A stretch of 64,000 nt of DNA from Rhynochetos jubatus (taxonomy: Eukaryota; Chordata; Aves; Eurypygiformes; Rhynochetidae). The position numbers and the translations under genes were made by a program. The stretch is taken from contig CM050653.1 of the NCBI GenBank assembly GCA_027574665.1, forward strand, positions 14,282,664-14,346,663. Direction: 5' to 3'. Below are positions 26,369 through 38,002 of this stretch, one piece after another. Every line of letters begins with the position of its first letter. The stretch's first letter is position 1. Under the pieces are notes generated by a model. The model did not search any database. It had not been told where the DNA came from and worked only from the letters and a program-made list of their open reading frames with translations.

Positions 26369-27035
26369 TAATTTATAATGTATATAATTCTACATTCTAT
26401 ATATGTCTGGTCCAAATGATAACAAACTCCTGGCAGACCTGTTGGCAGTGGTAGGTTTCCCAACTTAAGCTGTGTTGCCAACCTGTATGTCTCAGACTTT
26501 CCAGTGACCAACAGAGCAGTTACGGAATTTCTACTTCAGGTTGCCTATTCCTCCTCAGTTAGTTGCTCTGCATCTGCATCTGATAACAGAGTCTTGAATG
26601 ATATGATTTCATAACTTATTTTCCATTTAGGGGATGAATCAGCAGTATAAATGAGGCAATATTTTCTTTTTCCTCTCAGCATTCATGGTGCAGATTTAAG
26701 CCCCATTTACTGGGAATCATCCAAACCTTGCACAGAATATAGAGTCATTCATTATGTTATGAGTGTTTCTATAGGCATACCTACGCCATACAATGAAGGG
26801 TGGTGTTAAGACTCTTTGGAAGTGCTACCTGAGCCAGATCTCGAACCAGAAGCTTGGTTGCCACATCAGCAGGGTGCTGCAACTGAACTAATTATCTCTG
26901 CTGAGCCAGAGCTAACTAGTGTGGGTGCACTATTGTATCAACATGACTTTTTTACTTTTGACATGTGCATGGTTATCTGTGGTATGGATATTTTGGTCAT
27001 CTAATGCCTCAGTGGAGAAGCTTAGGACCATACTC

Positions 27036-27078
27036 TGTTGTGGTGTAAATATGCCCAGTGATACTCATCACCACAACA
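27036..27078. repeat. Perfect 10-bp inverted repeat (hairpin)
   Basis: The arms TGTTGTGGTG and CACCACAACA are exact reverse complements separated by 23 bases. It could form a short stem-loop. No function can be assigned from sequence. Confidence 0.8.
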
Positions 27079-27695
27079 CCAAGTAAGATATACATATGCA
27101 CCAAGGCAGCGCACTTCTGAGCCTGCATCTTGCCACTTCACCATTCTTTTAACCTCATTTCTAAAAATACTGGCTAATTCTTTGCAGTTGCTCCTTCCCA
27201 CAAATGAGTCTAAAAGCACTTGTCTTCATAAAAATGAAAGTAATTTAGAAAGTCTAGCTCAAGCCATTCTGGAGACCAAAGAGTAAGTTAGAAACATTTT
27301 CAGAGATGATCAAGCAAATTTTCAAGATAAGCTTTCACTAAAACAAATCCTTTCTTTTTTTTTTTTTTTCTTATTGTAAGTGAGATTAACTTCATTTTCA
27401 GAAATTTTAGTGGTATCATTTCCTTTCTGAAAGAAGTTGAGGTTGTTCTGAGGACTGTAGTTACTGAGGCAAGCTTCAACTATTACTGCGTAACATAAGA
27501 AAAGCATATAGGCAAATGTAAGAAGACACCAGTCACTACAGAGAATGTCTGTACTTTGGAATTTAGTATTTATATGGCAAATATAATGTGAACAATAGAT
27601 AGACTGTGCCCATTCCATATACTACCAAAACATGTTACAGCTTTTCTATTACAGACACAAATTAGTCATGAGCCAGCAGATTTGAGAAACACAAA

Positions 27696-27801
27696 GAGGT
27701 AAATTACAAAGCAATGTGCAGGGATTTAGCTGCATGACTCCCATTAACATCAATGGGATTTAACTGTGTGACTCCCTGTACACCACTTTGCAAATTCACC
27801 C
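27696..27801. repeat. Long imperfect palindrome (foldback repeat)
   Basis: A palindrome of about 106 bp centred near 27748. The inner arms TCCCATT and AATGGGA flank a 6-base loop. The outer arms 'aggtaaattacaaag' and 'ctttgcaaattcaccc' are near reverse complements. It also reads as two direct 22-bp units with three mismatches (27721-27742 and 27755-27776; gggatttagctgcatgactc and its variant). It resembles a dispersed amniote foldback family, and the piece at 16577-16635 appears related. Whether it is a non-autonomous DNA transposon is inference. Confidence 0.7.
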
Positions 27802-30454
27802 TAAATTGACTAGCGTGGTAATTCCTGGACAGCATGCAGTGGGGAAGTGACTGCTTCTGTAAACACAAGGGACTGTTGATTCTCAAACATCTACATGCTG
27901 CACTCAACAAAGAACAAACATTCAAAGAAACATTTTATTCCCTACATCACAGGAGGACAGAAAATAAAGACACAAGCTCAGAACTCCTGCTCCATAGGGG
28001 ACTCCAGTTTCAGAAATGCCGTTTTGGGAAAATAAAACTCTGTTAATGATCCCTGATACTGTCAGATTCCTGACTTGCTGAGTCTAAAAAATCTGATCCA
28101 CTGGTACCACATAAGAACTGAGGCAGCAAATGAAGATAATTCCTTAATTCTTGTACTAAAATGGGCTGAGAAATGCAAAAGAACATTTGATTCCAGTATT
28201 CTCTTCCATATTCCTACTCATAAAAAATATTTTTATTTGATCACAAGGATTTTTTTTCTTTTTCTGCTAAAAAGGATTTATTCCTTTGCTTCCCGCTACT
28301 CTTCTAAAACTTCTCATTCTTTCATTATTAGGTAGCTTAAACTAGCTCACATTTTATCTTTGCAAACTAGCTTGAACAGTTGTATTCCTGTCTGAATAAA
28401 TGAGTACAGATCTCATTTACCTTGTGTATTTTGCAAAGCAGGGTACACAAATAAATACAAGAAACTCACAGGATGTGGGACAGCAGAATATTAGCATGCA
28501 GGTGCTGTTCATTCAGGAGTTGAGGGGGATGGAGAGATGGAAAAAATTTGGAAAAATGTTAGAAGTCATGTTGGAAACGAAAATTATGTCCCTTTCTTCT
28601 AACTGAGCAGGTTTTTTTAGATTTGCAGAACTACATTCAGTTTTCTGTTCTATGAAAACAAAATTATATCTCTCCTTGTCTTTTCCTTCACCTCCAGTAA
28701 CAACACAGACAAAAGCAGTCTCACAGCTCTTTCATTCCTCTGGCTATGTTTTCCAAATGTTCAACACTAGCTGGATTCTTCAGATCTGGCTGTTGGAGAG
28801 GCACAACATTCTTCAAGCCTGTGAAAGGCCTACTGGCACAGTGAGAGCAGTCATACATGTGTGTGCTTATAGTGTCAGAGGAATATGTGCATATCCATCT
28901 GTGTAAAATCAAAGTTCAAATGAAGATTATGGGTTTACAAATCTGAGTTTGAAGTGACTATAACAGCCATTCAGTTCAGCATGAGCCATGGAAAATAATT
29001 TGCCCAGATAGTTCCTGGTCCAAAATTTCTCTCAGAAGACAGCAGTACTTGAAAGTCAAAGGCTGACCTATTATAAATCAGCACAGATTCCCTAATGCTT
29101 GCTGTCCTGAATTTTTCCCATTAGACCTGTATTTGACTCCAACTCATGCCAAATCACTGTGACAAAATCCACCCAAATATCATTTTCAACTTGACCATAT
29201 CAACTTTCTATTTGAAATCACCCTTCTAGTCAAATCTCAGTTCCAGCTAACTTTAGCACATAAGGCTTTTAAAAGTTTCCTCTTCAAGAAAGAACAAACG
29301 CGAAGACTGAGGGGTCAAGCAGACAGAATTAACTCGGCATGAAAATGCCCTCTTTAGCTCTGAAATTATGGGAAAATAAGTAGAATTTGTTTCATTATTT
29401 CAAAAATATTTTAAGGCTTTTAAAATTATAATTCCAAGTATATGTAATTTTGTTTCTATATGTACTATTTATTTTGTTGCTAGGCAGCACCCAGGCATTT
29501 CAGACAAAAATCAAATCTGCACCTAATTTCTCTGAGGAAGTCTGGATCACCATTTTCTCTCTTTGTCTTTGTGTCTTTGCTGTGATAGAGAAAGAATATA
29601 GGAAAATAGGAAAAAAGATGTTTGAGCAAGGTGCATATTCATTATTTTCATGTGCATTTCTGACCATTCCACAGGACATCTCAGAGCTTTTCAACCACCT
29701 CAAGCTTCTTCCATTTCAGACTCATTCTTCTGGTTGCCACTGAAATTAAAGAACTAAAGGAAAGTAGAATTTCTGCATAGTTCGTGGTAAGCAAATATTC
29801 TTTTCTTCTGAGGGGCGAAGGGGGAATATGCAACTGATGACACCTTCCCATCTTCTAACAAATCACTCGTCTAAGTCATAGCAAGGACATGTTTTAGACA
29901 AAGCGATCCAGATGTGCTCTTGTACTGTATGTGTAAATGTTGCTGCCAATGAACCTGTTCCTCAATAGGTAATCTGATAAAAGTCAATTCTGAGATAGTA
30001 CTGTTCTTGGAGAGGTGGCACTGTCAATAAAAAATGGGACTGAAACCAACACTCCATGTTATTTATTTTAACAGAGCAGTTTCAATTTTGTTACTTCCCA
30101 AATACAGGATTCTTAAAGCCAAACTGTCCTGAAGCAAGTGGGGGCAGGGGGTGTGTGTGTTACATTTTTTTCTTTCTTTTAGGAGATTTTTTTTCAGCTA
30201 CTTATGCAACATCATATCACTGCCATAAATCTCATTCTATACATTCACAGACAGAACCTGCTGATCACTTCTGAACTGTGTCGGGTACTTTCCACTACCC
30301 TTGGTATGAATGAGCAGATGCACAGGAGGTGAGAAGAGGAACCTCACAAAACAATGTTGCAATCCTGTTGTACAGCAACAAAGGAAATCAAGGAGAAGGA
30401 AAACTAAACCATTCTGGTTGGATTATTCTTTCTGGTAAGTTATCATTATGTTGC

Positions 30455-30541
30455 TGTTTACATTATGCCAGTAATGTAAACATTACTTACTGGGATGTAC
30501 TTACAGTAATGTAAACATTACTGGGACAAGAGTCCCAGTAA
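30455..30541. repeat. Nested inverted and direct repeats with three forkhead cores
   Basis: Two copies of cagtaatgtaaacattact (30469-30487 and 30504-30522) lie 35 bp apart. GTTTACATTA (30456-30465) pairs perfectly with TAATGTAAAC (30472-30481). CAGTAATGT-aa-ACATTACTG (30504-30523) is a perfect hairpin, as is ACTGGGAC-aaga-GTCCCAGT (30520-30539). TTACTGGG (30487-30494) also pairs with CCCAGTAA (30534-30541). The forkhead core TGTTTAC/GTAAACA occurs at 30455-30461, 30476-30482 and 30511-30517. This is either a foldback transposon remnant or a clustered binding site; the sequence alone cannot decide. Confidence 0.8.
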
Positions 30542-32115
30542 GAATCTGGCCCATTTCTTAGGTGCAACAGTAAGACAGGTGAGGCCAAAAACCCCAAAAG
30601 AGGGGGCTAGAACTGTGTGATAAAACACAGATGTAAAAAGCCACAGACGCTCAGATGCATACAAGTCTAAGCATGCAGCATTACTAGCCTTTTGCACATT
30701 TTATAAAGCTCTGAACTCCATGATCCTGCCCAATAAGTTAATTGTTTCAACAGGAAGCCCCAATTTCCCCTTATACCCTATTTTCTCATCCTTCAGTAAT
30801 CTCAAAGGTAGAATATGGAATTCAGGTCCATTGAATGGAAAAAAAAGCTGGTAAAGGACAGTCCTACATGGCATCAGCTTCTTTCCATACTCTTAGTTCA
30901 GTCTTTTTCTAAGCCTGGGGAAGATCAGCAGGTATCTATTTCCACCCTGTATTATCTAAGGATTCTCATTTTCATCTTCCCATTTGAGGAGTAAGTAATA
31001 CTTCTGTATCACTTAGCTCCTCTATTAGTACTGAATCTCCTGAGCCCCTTTAAAGTGGATTCTCAGATTAAAATCAGCTGTCCTCACAGTCTCTTCATTC
31101 AAAATGCACTGAAAAGCACTGAGAGGGAACTGTATGTTGGATAATTATCCTGATATCTCAGCACAGTGAAAGGATACACGCATCCCTTTCATGTCGGTGT
31201 CATTCTAAAGGGTTAGCAGTTCAAGACTGCTCACTCTGATTCAAATACTAAAAATGAACCTATCCCAGACCTGCTGTTTTTCAAAAATACTAGGAAAAAA
31301 CCATAAAAAACCAGTATATTTTTCTTAGTATAGGATCACTGGGAAAAATATATAGACACAAAAACAATTCGTCCACCATTCAAAGTACTACTGCTGTTGA
31401 AAGAATATTCCTCTTTACCCAAGCATCTTCCTTCCCCAATGAAAACACTCCAGCTGACACTTGAATAACCCGTACAAACCCCTGCAGCTACTTCTGCTGA
31501 TGAACTAGTGAGTGTGTGTAAGTGCACGAATACTCAGGCACTTCAATGTCACCTTCTAATTTGAACATTACAGTGTCAGAATGAATATTGTGGATATTTA
31601 GTCACTCCCAAGTTTTTCTCTAAATATAAGCTGACTGCCACTGTCAGCAAGCTCTTCTGCTGGCCCATAATGTATAACCAAGTGGATTAATCTTAATAGC
31701 AATCTTCATTAGGATCAGCTTTTTAGACACCTCCATCCTGTATTTATGATGTCACAAAAGACATTTTGCTTTATGTCTTTATTTTTCCTGGCTATTTCTA
31801 GTCTTCACGCAAAGAACAATTCACAGGAAAAACTTGAAAGTGTTTCCAAGAGGTTGAAAAACATAAATACAAAAACTGCCTACTTAGTTGAAAGTAGTCA
31901 TGTTGTAATTAGTTGCTATACCTAAACAATTAGCTTGTTACAGTGAAAGAGTCATTCTTCAGCCATGTTATGATCTCTTGAGAACCTGACATCTGACTTA
32001 TGAATGCTTGGGGCTGCAGAGTATGTAGGAAACCGTATGGAAGAGACAACAATCCAGTACATCATGTGTTTAACTGTCTGCAAATAAGAGGACTCCTGAA
32101 TTTCAGCTGTGGTCA

Positions 32116-33064
32116 TGTTGTGGGCTGTCCCTGGCTGGAGGGCAGGTGCCCACCAAAGCCGCTCTGTCACAGCACTCCTCAGATGGGCAGGGGAGACAAA
32201 ATATATTGAAAGTCTCATGGGTCAAGATAAGGACAGGGAGACAAACTGATCTTGGGGAAACTAGTTTCATTTACTACCAATCAAATTGAAGTAAGATAAT
32301 GAGAAATAAAGCAAAATCTTAAACACACACCCCTGCCTTCTTCCCAGGTTCAGCTTTGCTCCCCATTGCTCTATCTCCTTCCCTTGAGCAGCACAGGGGG
32401 ACAGGGAATGGGGACTGTGGTCAGTCCATCACATGTTTTCTCTGCTGCTCCTTCCTCCTCAGGGGGAGGGGGGACTCCTTACACTCTGCCCCTGCTGCAG
32501 TGTGGTGCCCCTCACATGGGAGACAGTTCTTCATGAATTTCTCCAACATGAGTCCCTCCCATGGGTGGCAGTTCTTCACGAACTGCTCCAGTGTGGGTTC
32601 CTCTCACAGGGTGCCGTCCTTCAGGAGCAGCCTGCTCCAGCGTGGGCTGCCCATGGCATTACAGCCCCCTTCAGGCATCCCCCTGCTCCAGTGTGGGGTC
32701 CTCCCCAGGATGCAGGTGGGTCTCTGCTCCACCATGACCCTCCATGGCTGCAGGGGCACAGCCAGCCTCACCGTGGTCTGCATCCCGGGCCACTGGGAAA
32801 TCTCTGCTCTGGCACCTGAAGCACCTCCTCCCCCTCCTTTTCCACTGACATTAGGGTCAGCAGTTGTTGCTCTCACATATTCGCACTCCTCTCTCCAGCT
32901 GCAGTTGTGTAGGGGATTTTTTTTCCCTTCTTAGATAAGTTATCCCAGAGGTGCTATCATGGGCTCGGCCTTGGCCAGCACAGGGGAAGCTTTTAGCAGC
33001 TTCTCAAAGAAGTCATCCTTGCTGCCCCCCTGCCACCAAAACCTTGCCATGCAAATCCAATACA
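32116..33064 (-). mobile_element. Solo endogenous retrovirus LTR, copy A (ERVL-like), 949 bp
   Basis: Bounded by TG...CA and flanked by a perfect 5-bp target duplication, GGTCA at 32111-32115 and 33065-33069. A 5-bp duplication is usual for ERVL-type elements. It is homologous along its length to the LTR at 45144-46267 but shorter by several deletions. One is about 99 bp and removes two units of an internal tandem array built on 'tgctccagcgtgggt'; another is near the right end. There is no internal retroviral sequence next to it, so it is a solo LTR left by LTR-LTR recombination. The minus orientation is inferred from my memory of the family and from a motif ('ctcatgggtcaagataagga') shared with the other LTRs. 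Open frames inside (up to 192 codons) are LTR sequence and not genes. Confidence 0.9.
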
Positions 33065-34888
33065 GGTCAGCTGTCTAGTTGATTAACAAAGTTAATCTCT
33101 TCTTTGTCATGACTTACTACATTTTTCTTGTGGAAGACATATGACTGCCTAAACCTGGCCACAGAAGAATGACACACATAAAAATTAGTTTGCTGTACCA
33201 TCAGACTGATGTTTTGTTCCTTGTGGTGGAGGACTCATACTGCTTGCCTGTAGAGCTAGGTTACAGTTAATGAATACTTTCTCACCACCTGGCTCCCTAC
33301 CAGCTTCATCCTTTTCATACCCTCCCTCCTTCCCCATTCCCTTCCCACTGTCTGTTGTCACAAGGAATTGCACAGTTTCCAAAAAACAAGCTCGGAAGTC
33401 TCCATGAGGAACTGAACTCAAGTATGGGTGAGAGCTTCAGCTCCCAAGAATGCATTGATCTGCAATGCCACTGCAGCAGGATACTGGGGACCCTACCCTG
33501 TATCACCAGCAGACAGCCCAGCCACTTGACTTGGTTTTGAATATGGTAATATAAAAGTCTTCTGACTAATCAAAATATAAACTGAATATGTAATCAACTC
33601 TTCTACTGGCTGGGATTAGTGATAAAGATATGCTAAGATATCCTAAACATCACTGGTCCTAGATGCCCAGGCTAAAGGCTTTTTTCTCAAAGACATTGGC
33701 ACATAGAAACTACATATTTTTTTTAATGTAATTTGAGAAAGCAGGACTGAATTACTACAGTCAACCACAAAACAGATATAGTATGAAATAAACCCATCCT
33801 TGAACTATTCATCTTTTAAATATGTTTCATTCTTCACAGGATATATCTGCTTTTGAAAGTGAAGACTTCAGTCTGTTATGAAACTATGAAAGTATTTTCT
33901 TTTCCCCGGTAAGACTACCAGAAAGTACTGTACACCATGTGTAGCAATCATTTTGAGACATAGAGACTTGTTGAATAGAAATGCAAGTAAAATATGTTAA
34001 ATTCAACAATATATACATTTCAGATAAGAACATGAATTGAGGATAAAAACAAGGGGTAACCATTGTCAATAGATTCACATCTTCCAACATGGATTTACGT
34101 ATCCTTTTATTACAGCTATACTGATCCCTCACCAAGGACTTAGAAAATCTCTTCCTTTTCAGTTCCTGGAGGCTTACAGTAGCATCATGAAAACTCGAAA
34201 ACAAGGACCTTTGTATCTACTTTGTAAAAACTTATTTGGCAAACATCTTTCAGTAGCAGGAAATAACTGTTAGCTGATAGCAGATAATCAAAATGCCTAG
34301 TGTTCTGGTCACAGAAATTACTATGGTAGTCATCAGGTGGGAGAAAAAGAACTCATTTGTGTTAGTAACTATGCCAAAAGCTGTTGATACTGTAAAGTCT
34401 GAAGGAGCACACACTGTATGCATAGCTTTCATTTTCTTGGAAAAGTTACAATCAGATAAAATATATTCATTGGCTTTAAATCTCAGAGAAAGCTATCCAA
34501 GACAGTCATTGTAAATCTATCATTCAGTGATGTCTGCTGTATTTTACTGAGCCTTTGATTTTCATTTCTATATACAGCTTCAGGTGGAGACATTTTGGCT
34601 AGCATTAATGAAAAACATTAATAGCCTTCTTGCACCATTTTTGACTGCCTAACAAAGTAATTTATTACTTAACTTCAGGAAGTTATAACATAGAGAACAA
34701 ACTTGTAGGTTCCAATCCACTAAAGCTTTGTACAAGTGTTTGGATTTCTCAAATGATGGGCTGAGTAGCCAAAGCAAGGAAAAAGACAACCACCTAACTG
34801 CTTGAAACAAGAGAACTTTTATAGTTAGAATGAGGTTGAAATTTCCAGCACTGACATCACAGATCACTGCTCTCTTCATACATTTCAA

Positions 34889-34935
34889 TTATATGTGTAT
34901 ATATGTGTATATATATATATATATATACACACACC
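34889..34935 (+). repeat. (TA)n/(TG)n microsatellite
   Basis: A mixed dinucleotide tract: tatgtgtatatatgtgtat, then uninterrupted TA units, ending in 'acacacaccc'. A likely length-polymorphic simple repeat. Confidence 0.9.
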
Positions 34936-35613
34936 CAGAGGGTATGGTAGGAAGATAAATGAGAAAGGAACTTGCCTGACTGTCACCCATAGTAATAAAA
35001 TGATAAATAATAATGCACTGAGTATGTTGACAGATTCCTGTAACATTCAGTGCCATGTATGCTACCTTCAGCATAGGAGTGGGCCAAAAGTTATGAGGTA
35101 CAGTGTATCTGTAGCCAAGTATTTACGTCCTGTGCTGTTGATGGAACTTCTGAGTTGCCTCCACTGCTTTGAGACAAGCTTTGACAGATGCAAGCCACAG
35201 CTGTACACAGAAGTGCTGCTACTGAGCTTGGAAATTTTTCTAACACAGATTCTGCCAGCTTAAAAAAAAAAGGTTCATTTATGGAAAAAGAAAGCCATCT
35301 GTGTCGTGCAACGTACTGGGGCTGGTCTGTAAAGTTTCCTTCCATCGGCTACCTCAGTACTCTACAAGTTGTAAACTAGTCTCCAGAAAGACTAACCTCC
35401 TTGCCAGGGTTACATCTCTGAGCTTTATAAGAGAAAGAAAGATTCCTTCCACTGTGAACTGTCATGTTTTGCAATTGCTGATTTATGACTCTCCTGGGTA
35501 TGTTGCAGTAATTCTTCCATCCCATATTTGCCTAATCTAGATTTAAGCAAATGTTCAGTTCTACTCCCCATTGGAGTTCTGCCTGAAAAAAAGAGGCCTG
35601 AGTAGATTCCAGA

Positions 35614-35668
35614 AGAAAAACAAAAACAACAAAAAAAAAAACAACAACAAAAAAAACCCACACACAAC
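35614..35668 (+). repeat. A-rich (CAA)n-like simple repeat
   Basis: Purine-rich tract with repeated 'aaaaac' and 'aacaacaac' units ending in 'cccacacacaacc'. No retroposon body is recognisable beside it. Confidence 0.8.
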
Positions 35669-37337
35669 CTAGCAAAAAGGTAAATCCCACTATGGTTGAA
35701 AGACTATGTTCCTTCCACACTAAAACTGAATCAGCTGAAAACTACTGTAGTGTGCATTGCACTTGAGGGGGTTTCATGTGTGAACTTGAAAAGCTGCCTG
35801 ACAGTGGTCAGAAATATGTTTTGAGATGTCAGATCTATGAAGTAACAGAATTATGTGAAATTGTGGCTGGAAGAGTAAAGCAGATAAGAATACCCTTGAA
35901 CTTGGCTAACTTCTGAAGCAGTTACTCCTTCCAAACAATCCCAGCTGGTTTTACTACTCCAGAACTATTGTAAAATGTATATTTTGAAAAGTCTTCAATT
36001 AGGGAAAAATTCCAGCTAGACAATGGATTTTGCATTTCAAGAAGTTTAAATCTTCTGTGGTGCTCCTGGTCTTTCAAACAAAGAAATCTTCAGCATATTT
36101 ATATCTAAGAGAGAAGATCACCATGGAACTGCCAAATTTTAAGTACATTTTTAGTTAGTCAACTGTTTTCAAAGCTCATTTTTTTACTAGGACACATTTT
36201 AAAAGGATTCAAAATAAATCCAAGGAAAACTAATTGTATTTAATTAACTTAGTTCTGCCTCTTCCAGACAGCTATAGTGTAGATGAAAGTTATGGATTTA
36301 TTTTCTAATTATAAGATTGAAGACAGAATTCTTGTCAATTTCACAGAAATATTGAAAAGTTTAAGCAAATAGAATTTCAGTGAAATATTCACTCTTTGTT
36401 ACACTCTTGTATCTCGACAGGTTACAAGCAGACAACAAATACAGTCTCTGCCAAAAAAAACTTAAAAGCCACAAAGTCACATTTCAAATCTAACAGCAGT
36501 GTCCTTCACAGGGAACAGTTCCTGTAACAGCCACTAACATCAGCCAGTTGGCACAGGCTGTAACACTATGCAGTGGCTTATTTTACACAATTTTGAATGA
36601 AAAGAAAGCACTCTCAGACTCCCTGACTCTGAGTGATTACTTGTGGGCTCAGGTTAAGGCTGTCTGGTCCTCTAATAACTACCAAGAGCTTACAAAGGGC
36701 TAGAAAATGATTACTTACAGCTTGTGTTACCATTAACTCCATCTCAAGATATGAGTAAGACAGTAATACTGGGGCAAAAGAAAGCTAGGTAACATGGAAC
36801 ATGCAGAAGAAAAAGCCCTGGAGAAACCAAGACAAACCACCACTTAGGCTAAAATTTTTTGTCATTTAAATCATCTCCTCTGAGCAAAAGATTCACTAGG
36901 ACATTGATATAAAGTAGAAGCAAGTTCAGAACAATCTCACATTGTATTCCAATATTAGTAATTTATATTCTTAGAGATTAGACTAAGAAAACATTAAAAA
37001 AAAAAAAAAGAGTGCCTATTCGAGGGCCTATAAAGACCCTGATTTCACATCTACAGTTCGAGCTGGTTGCAGCAGTGCAAGTGAGAGAGAAATGCTGGGT
37101 TTGGGCGTTGTTGGGTTTCTTCCCCAATTCTTTCTTTTTTAACTGAATAAGATAACTTTTTTTAAAAAGACACCCTTTTAACAAGCACATATTAGCTATT
37201 TATCAGTAAGGATTGTCAAGTCCAGAAGAAAACTCCATTGAAGAGTGAGAGACTGCTGTTAGCATGTCAGAAGTGCAGGCTTTTTCTACATACTCTCTCA
37301 GATTGTCTTTTATTCTCCTGCTTTTCCAGTATATTTA

Positions 37338-37353
37338 GCAAAAAGCTTTTTGC
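37338..37353. repeat. 16-bp perfect palindrome
   Basis: GCAAAAAGCTTTTTGC is its own reverse complement. It has no loop and could be cruciform-forming or chance; it matches no site I recognise. Confidence 0.75.
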
Positions 37354-37432
37354 AGCAGCCATTTTGTTCCTCTAAATGACAGATGCTGACTTAAGCTTTC
37401 TCCAAGGCTTTACTCTACTCTCTTCTCATGGA

Positions 37433-37479
37433 CTTCCTTAATTTAAAATACACAGTTATCATGAGAAAAATTAAGGAAG
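37433..37479. repeat. Perfect 12-bp inverted repeat (hairpin)
   Basis: CTTCCTTAATTT (37433-37444) and AAATTAAGGAAG (37468-37479) are exact reverse complements separated by a 23-base loop. The thermodynamic stability is modest because the stem is AT-rich. Confidence 0.8.
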
Positions 37480-37714
37480 GTATATCACAGCTCGTGCAAC
37501 AGATCTGAACTCTACAGCAAATGCTTTCTAGCATAGCACTAAAGACACTGGTCCCAGGCTAAGGAAGTAATTGATGTCTGTGGGATCCATATAATAGAGA
37601 ACCCTCCAGGAACAACTAGAATGCAGGTGACCACCACTCCAATTGTTTATGACAGATCGTAACTATTCCAGGAAAGAATATAAAACAAGTAATATCTTCA
37701 TTCCCAAATTTCTC

Positions 37715-38002
37715 CCTTTTTACAAGGACCTGTAGTGACAGGACAAGGGGTAAAGGGTTTAAATTGAAAGAGGGTGGATTTAGATCCCAGGAAAAAATTC
37801 TTCACTGAGAGGGTGGTGAGGCACTGGCACAGGTTGCCCAGAGAAGCTGTGGATGCCCCATCCCTGGCTGTCTTCAAGGCCAGGCTGGATGAGGCTTTGA
37901 GCAACATGGTCTAGTGAAGGGTGTCTCTGCCCATGGCAGGGGGGGTGGAACTAGGGGATCTTGAAGGTCCCTTCCAACCCAAACCATTCTATGGTTGTAT
38001 GA
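37715..38002 (+). mobile_element. CR1 LINE 3' tail, sense
   Basis: A 5'-truncated CR1. It starts at 'ctttttacaaggacctgtagtgacagg', runs through the ORF2 C-terminal blocks ('ggttgcccagagaagctgtg', 'cttcaaggccaggctgg') and 'ggtcccttccaacccaa', and ends with 'ccattctatggttgtatga'. It starts near the same consensus position as the copy at 17554. The A-run just after the tail is flank. Confidence 0.93.

Larger units (their letters stand above)
26369..32115. other. Non-coding, contains palindromic repeats
   Basis: About 5.7 kb with no supportable gene. Notable structures are a hairpin at 27036-27078, a T-run at 27355-27369, a long imperfect palindrome at 27696-27801 and a nested hairpin cluster at 30455-30541, each listed separately. 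Frames at 26816-27004 and 29450-29743 lack recognisable domains. Confidence 0.6.
33065..37714. other. Non-coding, no gene recognised
   Basis: About 4.65 kb of AT-rich DNA. It includes a (TA/TG)n microsatellite (34889-34935), an A-rich CAA-type tract (35614-35668), an A-run (36996-37009), a 16-bp palindrome and a 12-bp hairpin, each listed. No gene is supportable. Confidence 0.6.

Noticed and set aside
26816..27004. 62-codon acidic frame as a coding exon
   Set aside because: No known domain and no convincing splice context; it may be part of an unrecognised repeat.
29450..29743. 97-codon frame with an apparent signal-peptide-like start (MFLYVLFILLLGSTQA)
   Set aside because: The hydrophobic start is typical of T-rich DNA, no domain follows, and an opposite-strand frame covers the same bases.
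32356..32934. 192-codon open frame on the plus strand
   Set aside because: It lies wholly inside LTR copy A, is proline/serine/histidine-rich because of GC-rich tandem units, and has overlapping frames of similar quality. Not a gene.
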